Source: Caulobacteraceae bacterium (GTDB lineage: Bacteria; Pseudomonadota; Alphaproteobacteria; Caulobacterales; Caulobacteraceae). From it: DNA of 41,895 nucleotides. Of the stretch, positions 23,713-34,442 are shown one piece after another. Within the stretch, counting starts at the first letter, position 1; every line of letters begins with the position of its first letter. The DNA lies in contig JANWHQ010000029.1 of assembly GCA_025450315.1 (NCBI GenBank), forward strand, positions 1 to 41,895, read 5' to 3'. The notes under the pieces are model-generated. The model was not told where the DNA came from and did no database searches. It worked only from the letters and a program-made list of their open reading frames with translations. The position numbers were made by a program, and so were the translations under genes.

Positions 23713-24267
23713 ATGCGCACGCTCCTCATGCTGGTCATCACCTTCGCCATGGTCGTGGCGGCGATGTTCACCCAGGGCAACCTGAGCCCGGGCAAGCGCG
23801 AGGACCGCGCCAACCGCTGGGTGTTCTGGGCCTTCGGTGTGTCCGGGGTCCTGGGCGCCTGGGCGCCGGCCTACACCGACCGCATCGGTTTCTGGACGCT
23901 GGATGGCGACACGCTGCGCTGGGTGGGCCTGGCGATCTACGCCGCCGGCGGCGCGCTGCGGCTCTGGCCGGTCTTCGTGCTCGGCCGCCGCTTCAGCGGC
24001 CTGGTGGCCATCCAGCCCGGGCACGAGCTGGTGACCACCGGCATCTACCGCGTTATCCGCAATCCCAGCTACCTCGGCATGATCGTGACCGCGCTGGGAT
24101 GGGCGCTGGTGTTCCGCTCGGGCGTGGGCCTGGTGCTGGGGGCGCTGACCCTGATCCCGGTGGTCGGCCGGATCCAGGCCGAGGAGAAGATGCTGGCCTC
24201 GGAGTTCGGCCCGGCCTGGGACGCCTACAGATCTAGGACCTGGCGGCTGCTCCCCTTCGTCTACTGA
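23713..24267 (+). CDS. Isoprenylcysteine carboxyl methyltransferase (ICMT)-like membrane protein
   Basis: The 184-aa protein has about five hydrophobic segments (residues 1-18, 38-52, 73-92, 133-158). Its C-terminal half carries the ICMT/PEMT-type signature HELVTTGIYRVIRNPSYLGMI followed by RIQAEEKMLASEFGPAWDAYRSRTWRLLP. Such enzymes bind S-adenosylmethionine and methylate lipids or small hydrophobic acceptors; bacterial members are mostly uncharacterised. The ATG at 23713 precedes the first hydrophobic helix; longer frames add Arg/Pro-rich sequence. Its last 7 nt overlap the convergent MFS gene. Confidence 0.85.
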   Translation: MRTLLMLVITFAMVVAAMFTQGNLSPGKREDRANRWVFWAFGVSGVLGAWAPAYTDRIGFWTLDGDTLRWVGLAIYAAGGALRLWPVFVLGRRFSGLVAIQPGHELVTTGIYRVIRNPSYLGMIVTALGWALVFRSGVGLVLGALTLIPVVGRIQAEEKMLASEFGPAWDAYRSRTWRLLPFVY

Positions 24268-25511
24268 GCCGCGGCGATCTCGTCGGCGGCATAGGGCTCG
24301 GCGGTCCTGGCCAAGGCCGGGCTCAGCCGGTCGGCCTTGCGGAACCGGGGCGCCAGGATCGCGGTGGCGAGCACCACCAGCATGGCGCCCACGCCGCCGA
24401 TCACCGCCGAGGCGGGCGCGCCCACCAGCCCCGCCACCACCCCGCTTTCGAAGTCGCCCAGCCGGTTGGAGCCGGAGATGAACACCGAGCTCACCGCACT
24501 GACCCGGCCGCGCATCTCGTCGGGCGTGGCCACCTGCACCAGGGTCTGGCGCACCACCACGCTGACCATTTCGAAGCCGCCGGTGGCCACCAGGATCAGG
24601 ATCGAGAGCGGGAAGCTGCGCGACAGGCCGAACAGCGCCGTCGTCGCGCCGAAAGCGCCGACCGCCCAGATCATCAACAGGCCCGCGTGCCGCCGGATCG
24701 GCCAGCGCGACAGCACGAAGCCGACGGCCAGGGCGCCCACGGCCGGGGCGCTTCTCAGCGCGCCAAGGCCGATCGGCCCGGAATGCAGGATGTCGCGCGC
24801 GAAGATGGGCAGCAGGGAAGTCACGCCCGCCAGGATCACGGCGAACAGATCGAGCGTGATGGCGCCCAGCAGGATCGGATTGGACTTCACATAGGCCAGG
24901 CCCGCGAAGGCCTTTTCCCACACTCCGGCGCCGGAGGTGTCGCGGGCGATCGGCCGCGGCTCGATCAGCAGCATCAGGACCAGGGCGACAGCTTGCAGCG
25001 CGGCGGCCATGACGAAGGTCAAGGCGCCGCCCAAGGCATAGGCCACCCCGCCCAGGGCCGGCCCGACCATCACCGCCAGCTGGTTGGTGGACGAGCTGAA
25101 CGCCACGGCCTGGCTGATCTCCTCGGCGGGGACCAGGGTGGCCAGCAGGGACTGCTGGGCCGGCGGCCCGAAGGCGCCGGCGGCGCCGATCACCAGGACC
25201 AGGGCGTAGAGCCAGCCCATGCCGAGGCTCGACCGGTCGAAGGCGAAGAGGGCCGCCGCCGCGGCGATCTGCGCGAGGAGGGCGGCGGCGACCACCCGCC
25301 GGCGGTCGAAGTTGTCGGCGACGTGCCCGGTCGCGGCCACCAGCGGGATCGCCGGGATGAACTGGAAAAGGGCCACCAGTCCCAGGGCGTAGGCGCTGTG
25401 GGTGCGGGCGTAGACCAGCCAGCCGAGCGCCGTGCTGGTCATCTGCATGGCCATGCCGCCGAGAACCCGGGCGGCCACGAAGCGGATGAGGTCGGGCCGG
25501 CCGCGGAGCAC
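24261..25511 (-). CDS. MFS transporter (DHA3 / EntS-like exporter family)
   Basis: The 416-aa protein has about twelve hydrophobic segments and MFS loop motifs, for example ATGHVADNFDRRRVV near residue 61, the loop-2/3 pattern of major facilitators. LVPAEEISQAVAFSSSTNQLAVMVGPALGGV at about 127-157 and VATPDEMRGRVSAVSSVFISGSNRLGDFESG at about 326-357 are typical of MFS_3 exporters. Substrate is unknown. The start is a GTG at 25511 with a GGAGG about 11 nt upstream. It lies 6 nt after the hydrolase-like gene and is probably co-transcribed with it. Confidence 0.88.
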   Translation of the reverse strand: MLRGRPDLIRFVAARVLGGMAMQMTSTALGWLVYARTHSAYALGLVALFQFIPAIPLVAATGHVADNFDRRRVVAAALLAQIAAAAALFAFDRSSLGMGWLYALVLVIGAAGAFGPPAQQSLLATLVPAEEISQAVAFSSSTNQLAVMVGPALGGVAYALGGALTFVMAAALQAVALVLMLLIEPRPIARDTSGAGVWEKAFAGLAYVKSNPILLGAITLDLFAVILAGVTSLLPIFARDILHSGPIGLGALRSAPAVGALAVGFVLSRWPIRRHAGLLMIWAVGAFGATTALFGLSRSFPLSILILVATGGFEMVSVVVRQTLVQVATPDEMRGRVSAVSSVFISGSNRLGDFESGVVAGLVGAPASAVIGGVGAMLVVLATAILAPRFRKADRLSPALARTAEPYAADEIAAAQ

Positions 25512-25517
25512 GGGCTG

Positions 25518-26168
25518 CTAGCCCTCCGAGGCCTTCAATCTCTTGTCGAGGTAGGCGCCGACGCGCTGCTCCACGTCCGGCAGGTTCTCGGCCCAGTAGT
25601 GGGTCGCCCCCGGCGTCACCTCATAGTCGATGACGATGCCCTTCTGGGTGCGCAGCTTGGAGACCACGCGCTCGACCTCGACCGGCGGCACCACCGTGTC
25701 GTTGCCGCCGTGCAGGATCAGGCCCGACGCCGGGCAGGGCGCCAGGAAGCTGAAGTCGTACATGTTGGTCGGCGGAGTGATGGAGATGAAGCCGTCCGTC
25801 TCGGGCCGCCGCATCAGGAGCTGCATGCCGATCCAGGCCCCGAACTGATAGCCGGCGACCCAGCACTGCGAGGCCGTGGGGTTCGACGACTGCAGCCAGT
25901 CGAGCGCCGAGGCGGCGTCGGCCAGCTCGCCGATGCCGGAATCGAACTCGCCCTGGCTCTTGCCCACGCCGCGGTAGTTGAACCTCAGCACCGAGAAGCC
26001 GCGCTTCATGAACAGGTGAAACAGCTGCACCGTCACCGGATTGTTCATCTGCCCGCCCGCCTTGGGGTGCGGGTGCAGCATCAGGGCGATCGGCGCGCTC
26101 GGATCCTTGCCGGCGGAGTAGCGTCCTTCGATCCGGCCGGCGGCGCCGGTCAGAATCACTTCTGGCAT
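25518..26168 (-). CDS. Alpha/beta-hydrolase fold protein (COG2945-like), nucleophile replaced
   Basis: The 216-aa protein has an alpha/beta-hydrolase layout: LMLHPHPKAGGQMNN at residues 29-43 (oxyanion-hole region), FNYRGVGKSQGEFD at 63-76, the elbow VAGYQFGAW at 104-112, an acid Asp157 in HGGNDTVVPP and His190 in PGATHYW. At the elbow the usual G-x-S-x-G serine is Gln108, so ordinary serine-hydrolase chemistry is not possible. It may be a non-catalytic or differently acting member. The start at 26168 (MPEVILTG) fits the family; the frame is open to 26363 but the added part lies across the suf control region. It is divergent from the suf operon. Confidence 0.85.
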   Translation of the reverse strand: MPEVILTGAAGRIEGRYSAGKDPSAPIALMLHPHPKAGGQMNNPVTVQLFHLFMKRGFSVLRFNYRGVGKSQGEFDSGIGELADAASALDWLQSSNPTASQCWVAGYQFGAWIGMQLLMRRPETDGFISITPPTNMYDFSFLAPCPASGLILHGGNDTVVPPVEVERVVSKLRTQKGIVIDYEVTPGATHYWAENLPDVEQRVGAYLDKRLKASEG

Positions 26169-26215
26169 CTTGTCTCGTCCATTCCAGGAAAACCCCGCCT
26201 CAGATAGGAAGCGGA

Positions 26216-26240
26216 ATACTTGACTGCCACAGTTGGTTTT
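26216..26240 (+). promoter_or_regulatory. IscR-type (type 1) operator upstream of the suf operon
   Basis: The 25-bp site reads ATACTTGACT, GCCAC, AGTTGGTTTT. It follows the type 1 IscR consensus ATA-S-YY-GACT-N5-AGTC-RR closely: half-site TTGACT, five-base spacer, half-site AGTTGG with one change (T for C). TTGACT is also -35-like, so a bound repressor would block the polymerase. It lies 107 nt before the Rrf2 gene and 48 nt before the divergent hydrolase-like gene, so it may act on both. Confidence 0.65.
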
Positions 26241-26346
26241 CCTAAGTCCCGGTCCGCTTCGCCCGAGCGTGGCCCCGGCGCGAAAGTCGCGGGTTGTATC
26301 ACAAGCCGCTGCCGATGCGCGGGAATTCTGCGGAGAGGTTTCAGTC

Positions 26347-26811
26347 ATGCGCCTCAGCACCAAGGGCCGTTACGCCGTGATGGCCATGGCCGACCTCGCC
26401 AAGCGCGGCGGGGGCGAGCGCGCGGTGACCCTGGCCGACATCGCCCAGCGCCAGGACATCTCGCTGCCCTATCTGGAGCAGCTGTTCGCGCGCCTGCGCC
26501 GCAGCGGCCTGGTGAAGAGCGTGCGGGGCCCCGGCGGCGGCTATCGCCTGGCGCGCGCGGCGGCCCAGACGCCCGTCGCCGAGATCGTCACCGCCGTGGA
26601 CGAGCCGCTGGAGGCCGTGCGCTGCGGCTCGGGCCCGGCGGGCTGCATGCCGGGCGGGGCCCGCTGCCTGACCCACGACCTGTGGGACGACCTCGGACGC
26701 CACATCCACGACTACCTGGCCAGCGTGACCCTGGAGGACGTGATCTCCGGCCGCCTGGGCCGGGGCCAGGCCCGGGAGGCGGCGTCGCAAGGCGCCCCGG
26801 CGGCGGCATGA
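26347..26811 (+). CDS. Rrf2-family Fe-S regulator (IscR-like)
   Basis: The 154-aa protein has an N-terminal winged helix (MRLSTKGRYAVMAMADLA; LADIAQRQDISLPYLEQLFARLRRSGLVKSVRGPGGGYRLAR) and the three cluster cysteines Cys93, Cys100 and Cys107, then His110 (CLTH). E. coli IscR uses Cys92/98/104 and His107, so each spacing here is one residue longer but the ligand set is the same. It should bind [2Fe-2S] and repress the operon when clusters are abundant. It is the first gene of the suf operon, starts at the ATG 26347, and overlaps the next gene by four bases (ATGA). Confidence 0.92.
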   Translation: MRLSTKGRYAVMAMADLAKRGGGERAVTLADIAQRQDISLPYLEQLFARLRRSGLVKSVRGPGGGYRLARAAAQTPVAEIVTAVDEPLEAVRCGSGPAGCMPGGARCLTHDLWDDLGRHIHDYLASVTLEDVISGRLGRGQAREAASQGAPAAA

Positions 26812-27947
26812 GCGGACGCGTCTATCTCGACTACAACGCCACCTCCGTGGTCCGGCCCGAGGCCGAGGCCGCGGTGATGGCGGCGCTGCGGCTGGGCGGC
26901 AACGCCTCATCGGTGCACGCCGCCGGCCGGGCGGCGCGGGCCATGATCGAGGAGGCCCGCGAGGCCGTCGCGACCCTGGCGGGCTCGAGGCCCCAGGATG
27001 TTGTCTTCACCTCCGGCGGCTCGGAGGCCAACGCCCTGGCCATCGAGAGCGCGGTCAGGGCCGGAAGCCGCCGTCTGATCATAGGCGCCACCGAACACGC
27101 CAGCGTGCTGGACACCGCCGCCGCCTCCGGCGTGGCCGTCGAACTCTGGCCGGTGGATGGTAACGGAGTCGCCGATCTGGATTGGCTGGCCCGGACGCTG
27201 AAGGACTGGAGGGCCGAGGACGGGCGTCCGTTCGTCGCCGTTATGGCCGCCAACAACGAGACCGGCGTGATCCAGCCGGTGACCGAGATCGCCGCCCTGG
27301 TGCACGAGGCCGAGGGCTGGCTGCACGTCGACGCGGTGCAGGCCGCCGGCAAGATCCCCATCGACGCCATCCCCGCCGACACCCTCGCCATCTCCGCCCA
27401 CAAGATCGGCGGTCCGCAGGGCTCGGGCGCCCTGATCGTCGCCTGCGATGTCGAGCTGACCCGCCGGGCCTTCGGCGGCGGCCAGGAGCGCGGCCGGCGG
27501 GGGGGCACGGAGAACCTCTCGGGCATCTGCGGCTTCGGCGCGGCGGCCAGGGCCGTGGCGGCGTCCGGCGTACTGGATCAGGCCGCATGGCGCGATGCGG
27601 CCGCCGAGCGGCTGAAGGCCGAGGCGGGCGTGACCGTCCTGGGCGAGGCCACGCCCCGGCTCTCCAACACCCTGTGTTTCGCGACCCCTGGCTTCACCTC
27701 CGACCTGCAGGTGATCGCCCTCGACCTGTCAGGCGTCATGGTCAGCGCCGGCGCCGCCTGCTCGTCGGGCAAGGTGAAGTCCAGCCACGTGGTCGAGGCC
27801 ATGGGTCACGGCGATCTCGGCGGCTGCAGCCTGAGGGTCTCGGGCGGCTGGGCCACCACCGAGGCCGATTGGCGAAGGTTCGTGGAAGCGTGGCTCGAAG
27901 CTCATGCGCGGCAGGCCGCCCGCGCGCGTCCATTGGTTGAGGCTTGA
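26808..27947 (+). CDS. Cysteine desulfurase, IscS/NifS type (class I)
   Basis: This 379-aa PLP enzyme takes sulfur from cysteine and hands it on as persulfide. N-terminal [14 protein letters not shown], the cofactor lysine Lys199 in [12 protein letters not shown], and the active-site loop with Cys318 in [17 protein letters not shown], the long flexible loop of class I enzymes, are all intact. HASVLDTAA and NNETGVIQP are family motifs. It is coupled to the Rrf2 gene and sits 1 nt before sufB. Together with the SufS further on, the operon has two desulfurases of different classes. Confidence 0.93.
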   Translation: MSGRVYLDYNATSVVRPEAEAAVMAALRLGGNASSVHAAGRAARAMIEEAREAVATLAGSRPQDVVFTSGGSEANALAIESAVRAGSRRLIIGATEHASVLDTAAASGVAVELWPVDGNGVADLDWLARTLKDWRAEDGRPFVAVMAANNETGVIQPVTEIAALVHEAEGWLHVDAVQAAGKIPIDAIPADTLAISAHKIGGPQGSGALIVACDVELTRRAFGGGQERGRRGGTENLSGICGFGAAARAVAASGVLDQAAWRDAAAERLKAEAGVTVLGEATPRLSNTLCFATPGFTSDLQVIALDLSGVMVSAGAACSSGKVKSSHVVEAMGHGDLGGCSLRVSGGWATTEADWRRFVEAWLEAHARQAARARPLVEA

Positions 27948-27948
27948 G

Positions 27949-29411
<1,463 letters not shown>

Positions 29412-29415
<4 letters not shown>

Positions 29416-29906
29416 GCCTCGACACCCAGCCTGTCATCAACGTCGCCGACATTGCGCTGGACTCGCTGTCCCACGGCGATCGCTTCGCGGTGCAGACCGG
29501 GGAAATCGCCCTGCAGCTGGGCCTCAGCACGCTGGGCTGCATGCTGCACGTGGTGCCGCCGGGGAAGACCGCCTTCCCGTTCCATCGCCACCACGGCTGC
29601 GACGAAATGTTCGTGATCCTGTCGGGCGCGGGCGAATACCGGATCGGCGAGGCCCGCATCCCGGTGCGCGCCGGCGATTGCCTGGGCGCCCCGGCTGGCG
29701 GCGACGCCCATCAGATCATCAACACCGGCGGCGAAGTGCTGCGCTACCTTGGGCTCAGCAACGTGCCGCCGGCGGACCTCGTCGAGTATCCGGACTCCGG
29801 CAAGATCGGCGTGGGGGTCGGCGCCAAGGGGGTCCATCCGGAGAACGCCACCTTCAAGAAGCGCGGTCTCCTGACGCCCGCCGAGTACTGGGACGGAGAG
29901 GACTGA
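29412..29906 (+). CDS. Cupin-domain protein inside the suf operon
   Basis: A 164-aa single-domain cupin. Motif 1 is [20 protein letters not shown] (residues about 56-75) with His ligands and Glu, and motif 2 includes [19 protein letters not shown] (about 93-111) with the last His. A family-typical tail ([35 protein letters not shown]) follows. It resembles the uncharacterised COG3837-type cupins. It should bind a metal, perhaps iron or zinc. Being translationally coupled to sufB (ATGA) and followed 5 nt later by another operon gene suggests a role in iron or cluster homeostasis, but that is inference from context only. Confidence 0.85.
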
Positions 29907-29911
29907 GCCGC

Positions 29912-30271
29912 ATGTCGCTGAAGGAGTCCCTGACCGCCGAGCGGATCCGCAAGAGAGAAGCGCTCGAGGCCGAGGCGCGGCCACACGAGGTCGCCTACGC
30001 CCAGCTCAAGGCGCTGTTCCATCAGATCATGGAGGACGAGGAACTGCGCGACGCGATCCACGGCGAGGTCGAGCTGAACGGCGACGAGCTGCAGATCGAT
30101 CCGGGGCCCATCCTGATCCGCGCCAGCGTCGATCACGCCGGTGACTTCCACCTGACCTACGAGATCAAGAGCGCCTTCGATCCGGTGATCGAGACCATCG
30201 AGGTCAAGTCCATTCCGGACATCGAGCACGCCCTGGCCAGCCTCCTGGTCCAATACGAGGACGTCGAGTGA
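29912..30271 (+). CDS. Conserved-looking hypothetical protein of the suf operon, 119 aa
   Basis: I do not recognise this family. The protein has no cysteine, signal peptide or membrane segment. The N-terminal half looks helical and charged (LTAERIRKREALEAEARPHEVAYAQL), and the C-terminal half alternates like beta strands (GEVELNGDELQIDPGPILIRASVDHAG, HLTYEIKSAFDPVIETIEVKS). Lack of cysteine rules out a SufE- or SufU-like sulfur acceptor. It starts at ATG 29912, 5 nt after the cupin, and its stop overlaps the GTG start of sufC (GTGA), so it is translated as part of the suf unit. Confidence 0.75.
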   Translation: MSLKESLTAERIRKREALEAEARPHEVAYAQLKALFHQIMEDEELRDAIHGEVELNGDELQIDPGPILIRASVDHAGDFHLTYEIKSAFDPVIETIEVKSIPDIEHALASLLVQYEDVE

Positions 30272-31023
30272 GTATGCTGAGCATCAGTGACCTTCACGCC
30301 GGCACGGCGGGCAAGGAGATCATCAGGGGCCTCTCGCTGGAGGTGCCCGCGGGCGAGGTGCACGCCATCATGGGGCCCAACGGGGCGGGCAAGTCGACGC
30401 TGTCCTATGTGCTGACCGGCCGCGACGGCTATGTGGTCACCGGGGGTTCGGTGACCCTGGACGGCGAGGACCTGCTGGCGCTGGAAGCCAACGAGCGGGC
30501 GGCCCGGGGGCTCTTCCTGTCGTTCCAGTATCCGCTGGAGATCCCGGGCGTGCCGGCCTTGACCTTCATCCGCACCGCCCTGAACGCCCAGCGCAAGGCG
30601 CGCGGCGAGGCCGAGATGACGGCGCCCGCCTTCCTGAAGCTGGCGCGCGAGAACGCCGCCAAGCTGAAGATGGACTTCGAGATGCTGCGCCGGCCGCTGA
30701 ACGTCGGCTTCTCGGGCGGCGAGAAGAAGCGGATGGAAATCCTTCAAATGGCGATGCTTTCGCCGCGATTCCTGATTCTCGACGAGACCGATTCCGGCCT
30801 CGACATCGACGCCCTGCGCATCGTGTCGGAAGGCATCAACGCCCTGCGCGCGCCGGGCCGCGGCATGCTGCTGATCACCCACTACCAGCGGCTGCTCGAC
30901 TATGTGCGGCCCGACCGGGTGCACGTGCTGGCGGGCGGCCGCATCGTCGCCTCCGGCGGCCCGGAGCTGGCGCACGAGCTCGAGCGCGAGGGCTACGACA
31001 AGTTCGCCAAGGAGCCGGCATGA
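30268..31023 (+). CDS. sufC: Fe-S assembly ATPase SufC
   Basis: SufC is the ABC-type ATPase of SufBCD that drives scaffold rearrangement. The 251-aa product has Walker A GPNGAGKST at residues 36-44, Q-loop FLSFQYPLEIPG, the family signature NVGFSGGEKKRMEILQM, Walker B FLILDETDSGLDID and the H-loop LLITHYQRLLDY. The GTG at 30268 is chosen because GAGGA lies 6 nt upstream and because most genes of this operon overlap by four bases; the ATG at 30274 is an alternative. It overlaps sufD by ATGA. Confidence 0.97.
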   Translation: MSMLSISDLHAGTAGKEIIRGLSLEVPAGEVHAIMGPNGAGKSTLSYVLTGRDGYVVTGGSVTLDGEDLLALEANERAARGLFLSFQYPLEIPGVPALTFIRTALNAQRKARGEAEMTAPAFLKLARENAAKLKMDFEMLRRPLNVGFSGGEKKRMEILQMAMLSPRFLILDETDSGLDIDALRIVSEGINALRAPGRGMLLITHYQRLLDYVRPDRVHVLAGGRIVASGGPELAHELEREGYDKFAKEPA

Positions 31024-32050
31024 GCCTGGCGTCCGCCCTGAGAACCGGCGACCTCTCCGGTCTGCCCGGCCGGCGCGACGAGGACTGGCGCTGGACCGAC
31101 CTGCGGGGCCTGATCCGCGTGGCGCCGCCGGCGTCGCCGGAGGTCGCGAGCGTCGCGGCCAATCCCGCCCTGGCCGCCTTGCGCGAACCGGTGGTCGTGT
31201 TCGCCAACGGCCGGCTGATCGAGGACGACGGCGCGCCGGCCTCCGAAGGCATGCGGCTGCGCCGGTTCGTGTCGGCCACGGACGGGACCGCCCACGCGCT
31301 GGAGCGGTCGCTCGACGTGCCGGCGAACGGGCGGCTCTTGCTGATCGACAGCTTCGAGGGCCACGCCTCCGGCTATGTCGCCGACGCGCGCTTCCCGATC
31401 CGGATAGGCGAGGGCGCGCGGCTGGAGCGGGTGGTGCTGCTGGCCGACGCGGCCGACGCCATCTCGGTCGGCCTGACCGAGGTCGAGCTGGCTGCGGGGG
31501 CCCACTTCCACCAGACGGTCCTGGCCTCCGGCGCCAAGCGCCAGCGCTTCGAGACCCGCGTCCGCCATCACGGCGGGGCGGCCGAGGTGCGGCTCGACGG
31601 GGTCTATCTGCTGACCGGCCAGCGCCATTCGGACCAGACCACCCACGTCGAACATCTGGAGCCGGGCGGCGAGACCCGCCAGCTGACCAAGGGCACGGTC
31701 GACGACCAGGCCCGCGGCGTCTTCCAGGGCCGCATCGTGGTCTTGCCGGGCGCGGACGGGACGGACGCCAAGATGGGCCACCACGCCCTGGTGCTGTCGG
31801 ACCGCGCCGAGGTCGACGCCAAGCCGGAGCTCGAGATCTGGGCCGACGACGTGGCCTGCGCCCACGGCAACACGGTCGGCGCGCTGGATGAGGAGGCGCT
31901 GTTCTACGCCCGCTCGCGCGGCATCCCGGAGGCCGAGGCGCGGTCCATGCTGATCGCCGCCTTCCTGGCCGAGGTCGCCGACGGGATCGAGCACATCCAG
32001 GCGCGCGAGCTGGCCCACCAGTGGATCGCCGCCCGGCTGGGAGCGGCGCC

Positions 32051-32054
<4 letters not shown>
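31020..32054 (+). CDS. sufD: Fe-S cluster assembly protein SufD
   Basis: The 344-aa partner of SufB in SufBCD is needed for iron entry during assembly. N-terminal RRDEDWRWTDLRGL, the beta-helix core (RLDGVYLLTGQRHSDQTTHVEHLEPGGETRQLTKGTVDDQARGVFQGRIVV, residues about 194-243) and the C-terminal helices DEEALFYARSRGIPEAEARSMLIAAFLAEV are typical. It is shorter than E. coli SufD (423 aa), mostly in the N-terminal region, as is common in alphaproteobacteria. It overlaps sufC and sufS by four bases on each side. Confidence 0.95.
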
Positions 32055-33268
<1,214 letters not shown>

Positions 33269-33271
33269 GCC

Positions 33272-33646
33272 ATGGACGACGCCAACTTCAAGCCTGAACA
33301 GACGGCCTCCGAGCCCGGATCGGCGATCAGCCAGTCTGAGCTCGACGCCATCACCGATCAGCTCGTGGACAAGCTGAAGACCGTCTACGACCCGGAGATC
33401 CCGGTCGACATCTACGAGCTGGGGCTGGTCTACAAGGTGGACCTCTCCGACGAGAAGGACGTGGTGGTCGAGATGACCCTGACCGCGCCCGGTTGCCCGG
33501 TCGCCGGCGACATGCCGGGCTGGGTCGAGGAAGCGGTGATGAGCGTCCCGGGCATCCGCTCGTGCGTCGTCAACCTTGTGTTCGATCCTCCGTGGGATCC
33601 TTCGCGCATGTCGGACGAGGCCAAGCTCCAATTGAACATGTTCTGA
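33272..33646 (+). CDS. sufT: SUF system DUF59/MIP18-family protein (SufT-like)
   Basis: The 124-aa protein has an N-terminal extension of about 20 residues and a DUF59 (MIP18) domain: LKTVYDPEIPVDIYELGLVYKVDL, then MTLTAPGCPVAGDMPGWVEEAVMSVPG with the conserved cysteine in APGCP, and FDPPWDPSRMSDEAKLQL at the end. Members of this family help Fe-S maturation or transfer to clients. The position between sufS and the A-type carrier gene matches other alphaproteobacterial suf operons. Confidence 0.9.
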   Translation: MDDANFKPEQTASEPGSAISQSELDAITDQLVDKLKTVYDPEIPVDIYELGLVYKVDLSDEKDVVVEMTLTAPGCPVAGDMPGWVEEAVMSVPGIRSCVVNLVFDPPWDPSRMSDEAKLQLNMF

Positions 33647-33648
33647 CG

Positions 33649-34059
33649 ATGGATGGTTCGATCCAACCCCAGACCGAGCGGCGCCCCAGGCGCCCGCGCC
33701 CCAAACTCGTCACCATCACGGACCGGGCCGCCGAGCGCGTGCGCGAGATCTTGACCAAGGCGGAGAAGCCCTACGTGGGCCTGCGCGTGGGGGTGAAGAA
33801 TGGCGGCTGCGCCGGCCAGGAATATGTCCTCAACTACGCCGATGGGCCCGAGCCGCTGGACGAGACGGTCGAAGACAAAGGCGTGACCATCTTCGTGGAG
33901 CCCAAGTCGGTGCTGTTCCTGATCGGTTCGGAGATCGACTACGAAGAGGGCAAGCTGGCCGCCAGGTTCGTGTTCCGCAATCCCAACGAGACCGACGCCT
34001 GCGGCTGCGGCGAGAGCGTCACCATCACCCCGGCCGATCCGGGAGCGCTGAACGGTTGA
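33649..34059 (+). CDS. sufA: A-type Fe-S carrier (SufA/IscA/HesB family)
   Basis: This 136-aa A-type carrier passes clusters from SufBCD to target proteins. LVTITDRAAERVREIL begins the domain, the first cysteine lies in GVKNGGCAGQEYVL, and the C-terminal pair is in DACGCGES. The N-terminal 20 residues are basic and poorly conserved (QTERRPRRPRPK). It starts 2 nt after the SufT-like stop. Confidence 0.93.
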   Translation: MDGSIQPQTERRPRRPRPKLVTITDRAAERVREILTKAEKPYVGLRVGVKNGGCAGQEYVLNYADGPEPLDETVEDKGVTIFVEPKSVLFLIGSEIDYEEGKLAARFVFRNPNETDACGCGESVTITPADPGALNG

Positions 34060-34063
34060 CCCG

Positions 34064-34426
34064 ATGAAGGTCAGCCCGGGCTTTCTTGACCATCTGCAGG
34101 ACCTGTTCGGCATGCTCGGGACCGTGCGCGTGCGCTCGATGTTCGGCGGCGCCGGGATCTATGCCGACGAGCTGATGTTCGCGCTCCTCGACCGTGACGA
34201 GACCATCTACCTCCGGGCCGACGCCGAGACCCGCGCGACGTTCGAAGCGGCGGGCTCGCAGCCGTTCCGCTATCCCTTGAAGACCGGCGAGGAGCTCGAG
34301 CTCGGCTACTGGCGCATTCCCGAGGAAGCGCTGGAATCCCCGGAGGCCGCCGCCGAATGGGGCCGCCTCGCGCTGGACGCGGCGTTCAGGAAGCGGGCGG
34401 AGAAGGGGCGAAAGCGCGGTCCCTAG
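34064..34426 (+). CDS. TfoX/Sxy N-terminal-domain protein
   Basis: The 120-aa protein matches the TfoX N-terminal domain: FLDHLQDLFGMLGTVRVRSMFGGAGIYADELMFALLDRDETIYLRAD, then FRYPLKTGEELELGYWRIPEEALE. In gammaproteobacteria TfoX/Sxy promotes competence, but single-domain alphaproteobacterial members have no known role. It begins 4 nt after sufA, so it is probably the last gene of the suf transcript, and is convergent with the diguanylate cyclase gene 16 nt later. Confidence 0.88.
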   Translation: MKVSPGFLDHLQDLFGMLGTVRVRSMFGGAGIYADELMFALLDRDETIYLRADAETRATFEAAGSQPFRYPLKTGEELELGYWRIPEEALESPEAAAEWGRLALDAAFRKRAEKGRKRGP

Positions 34427-34442
34427 GCGAATTCCCGGGGGT

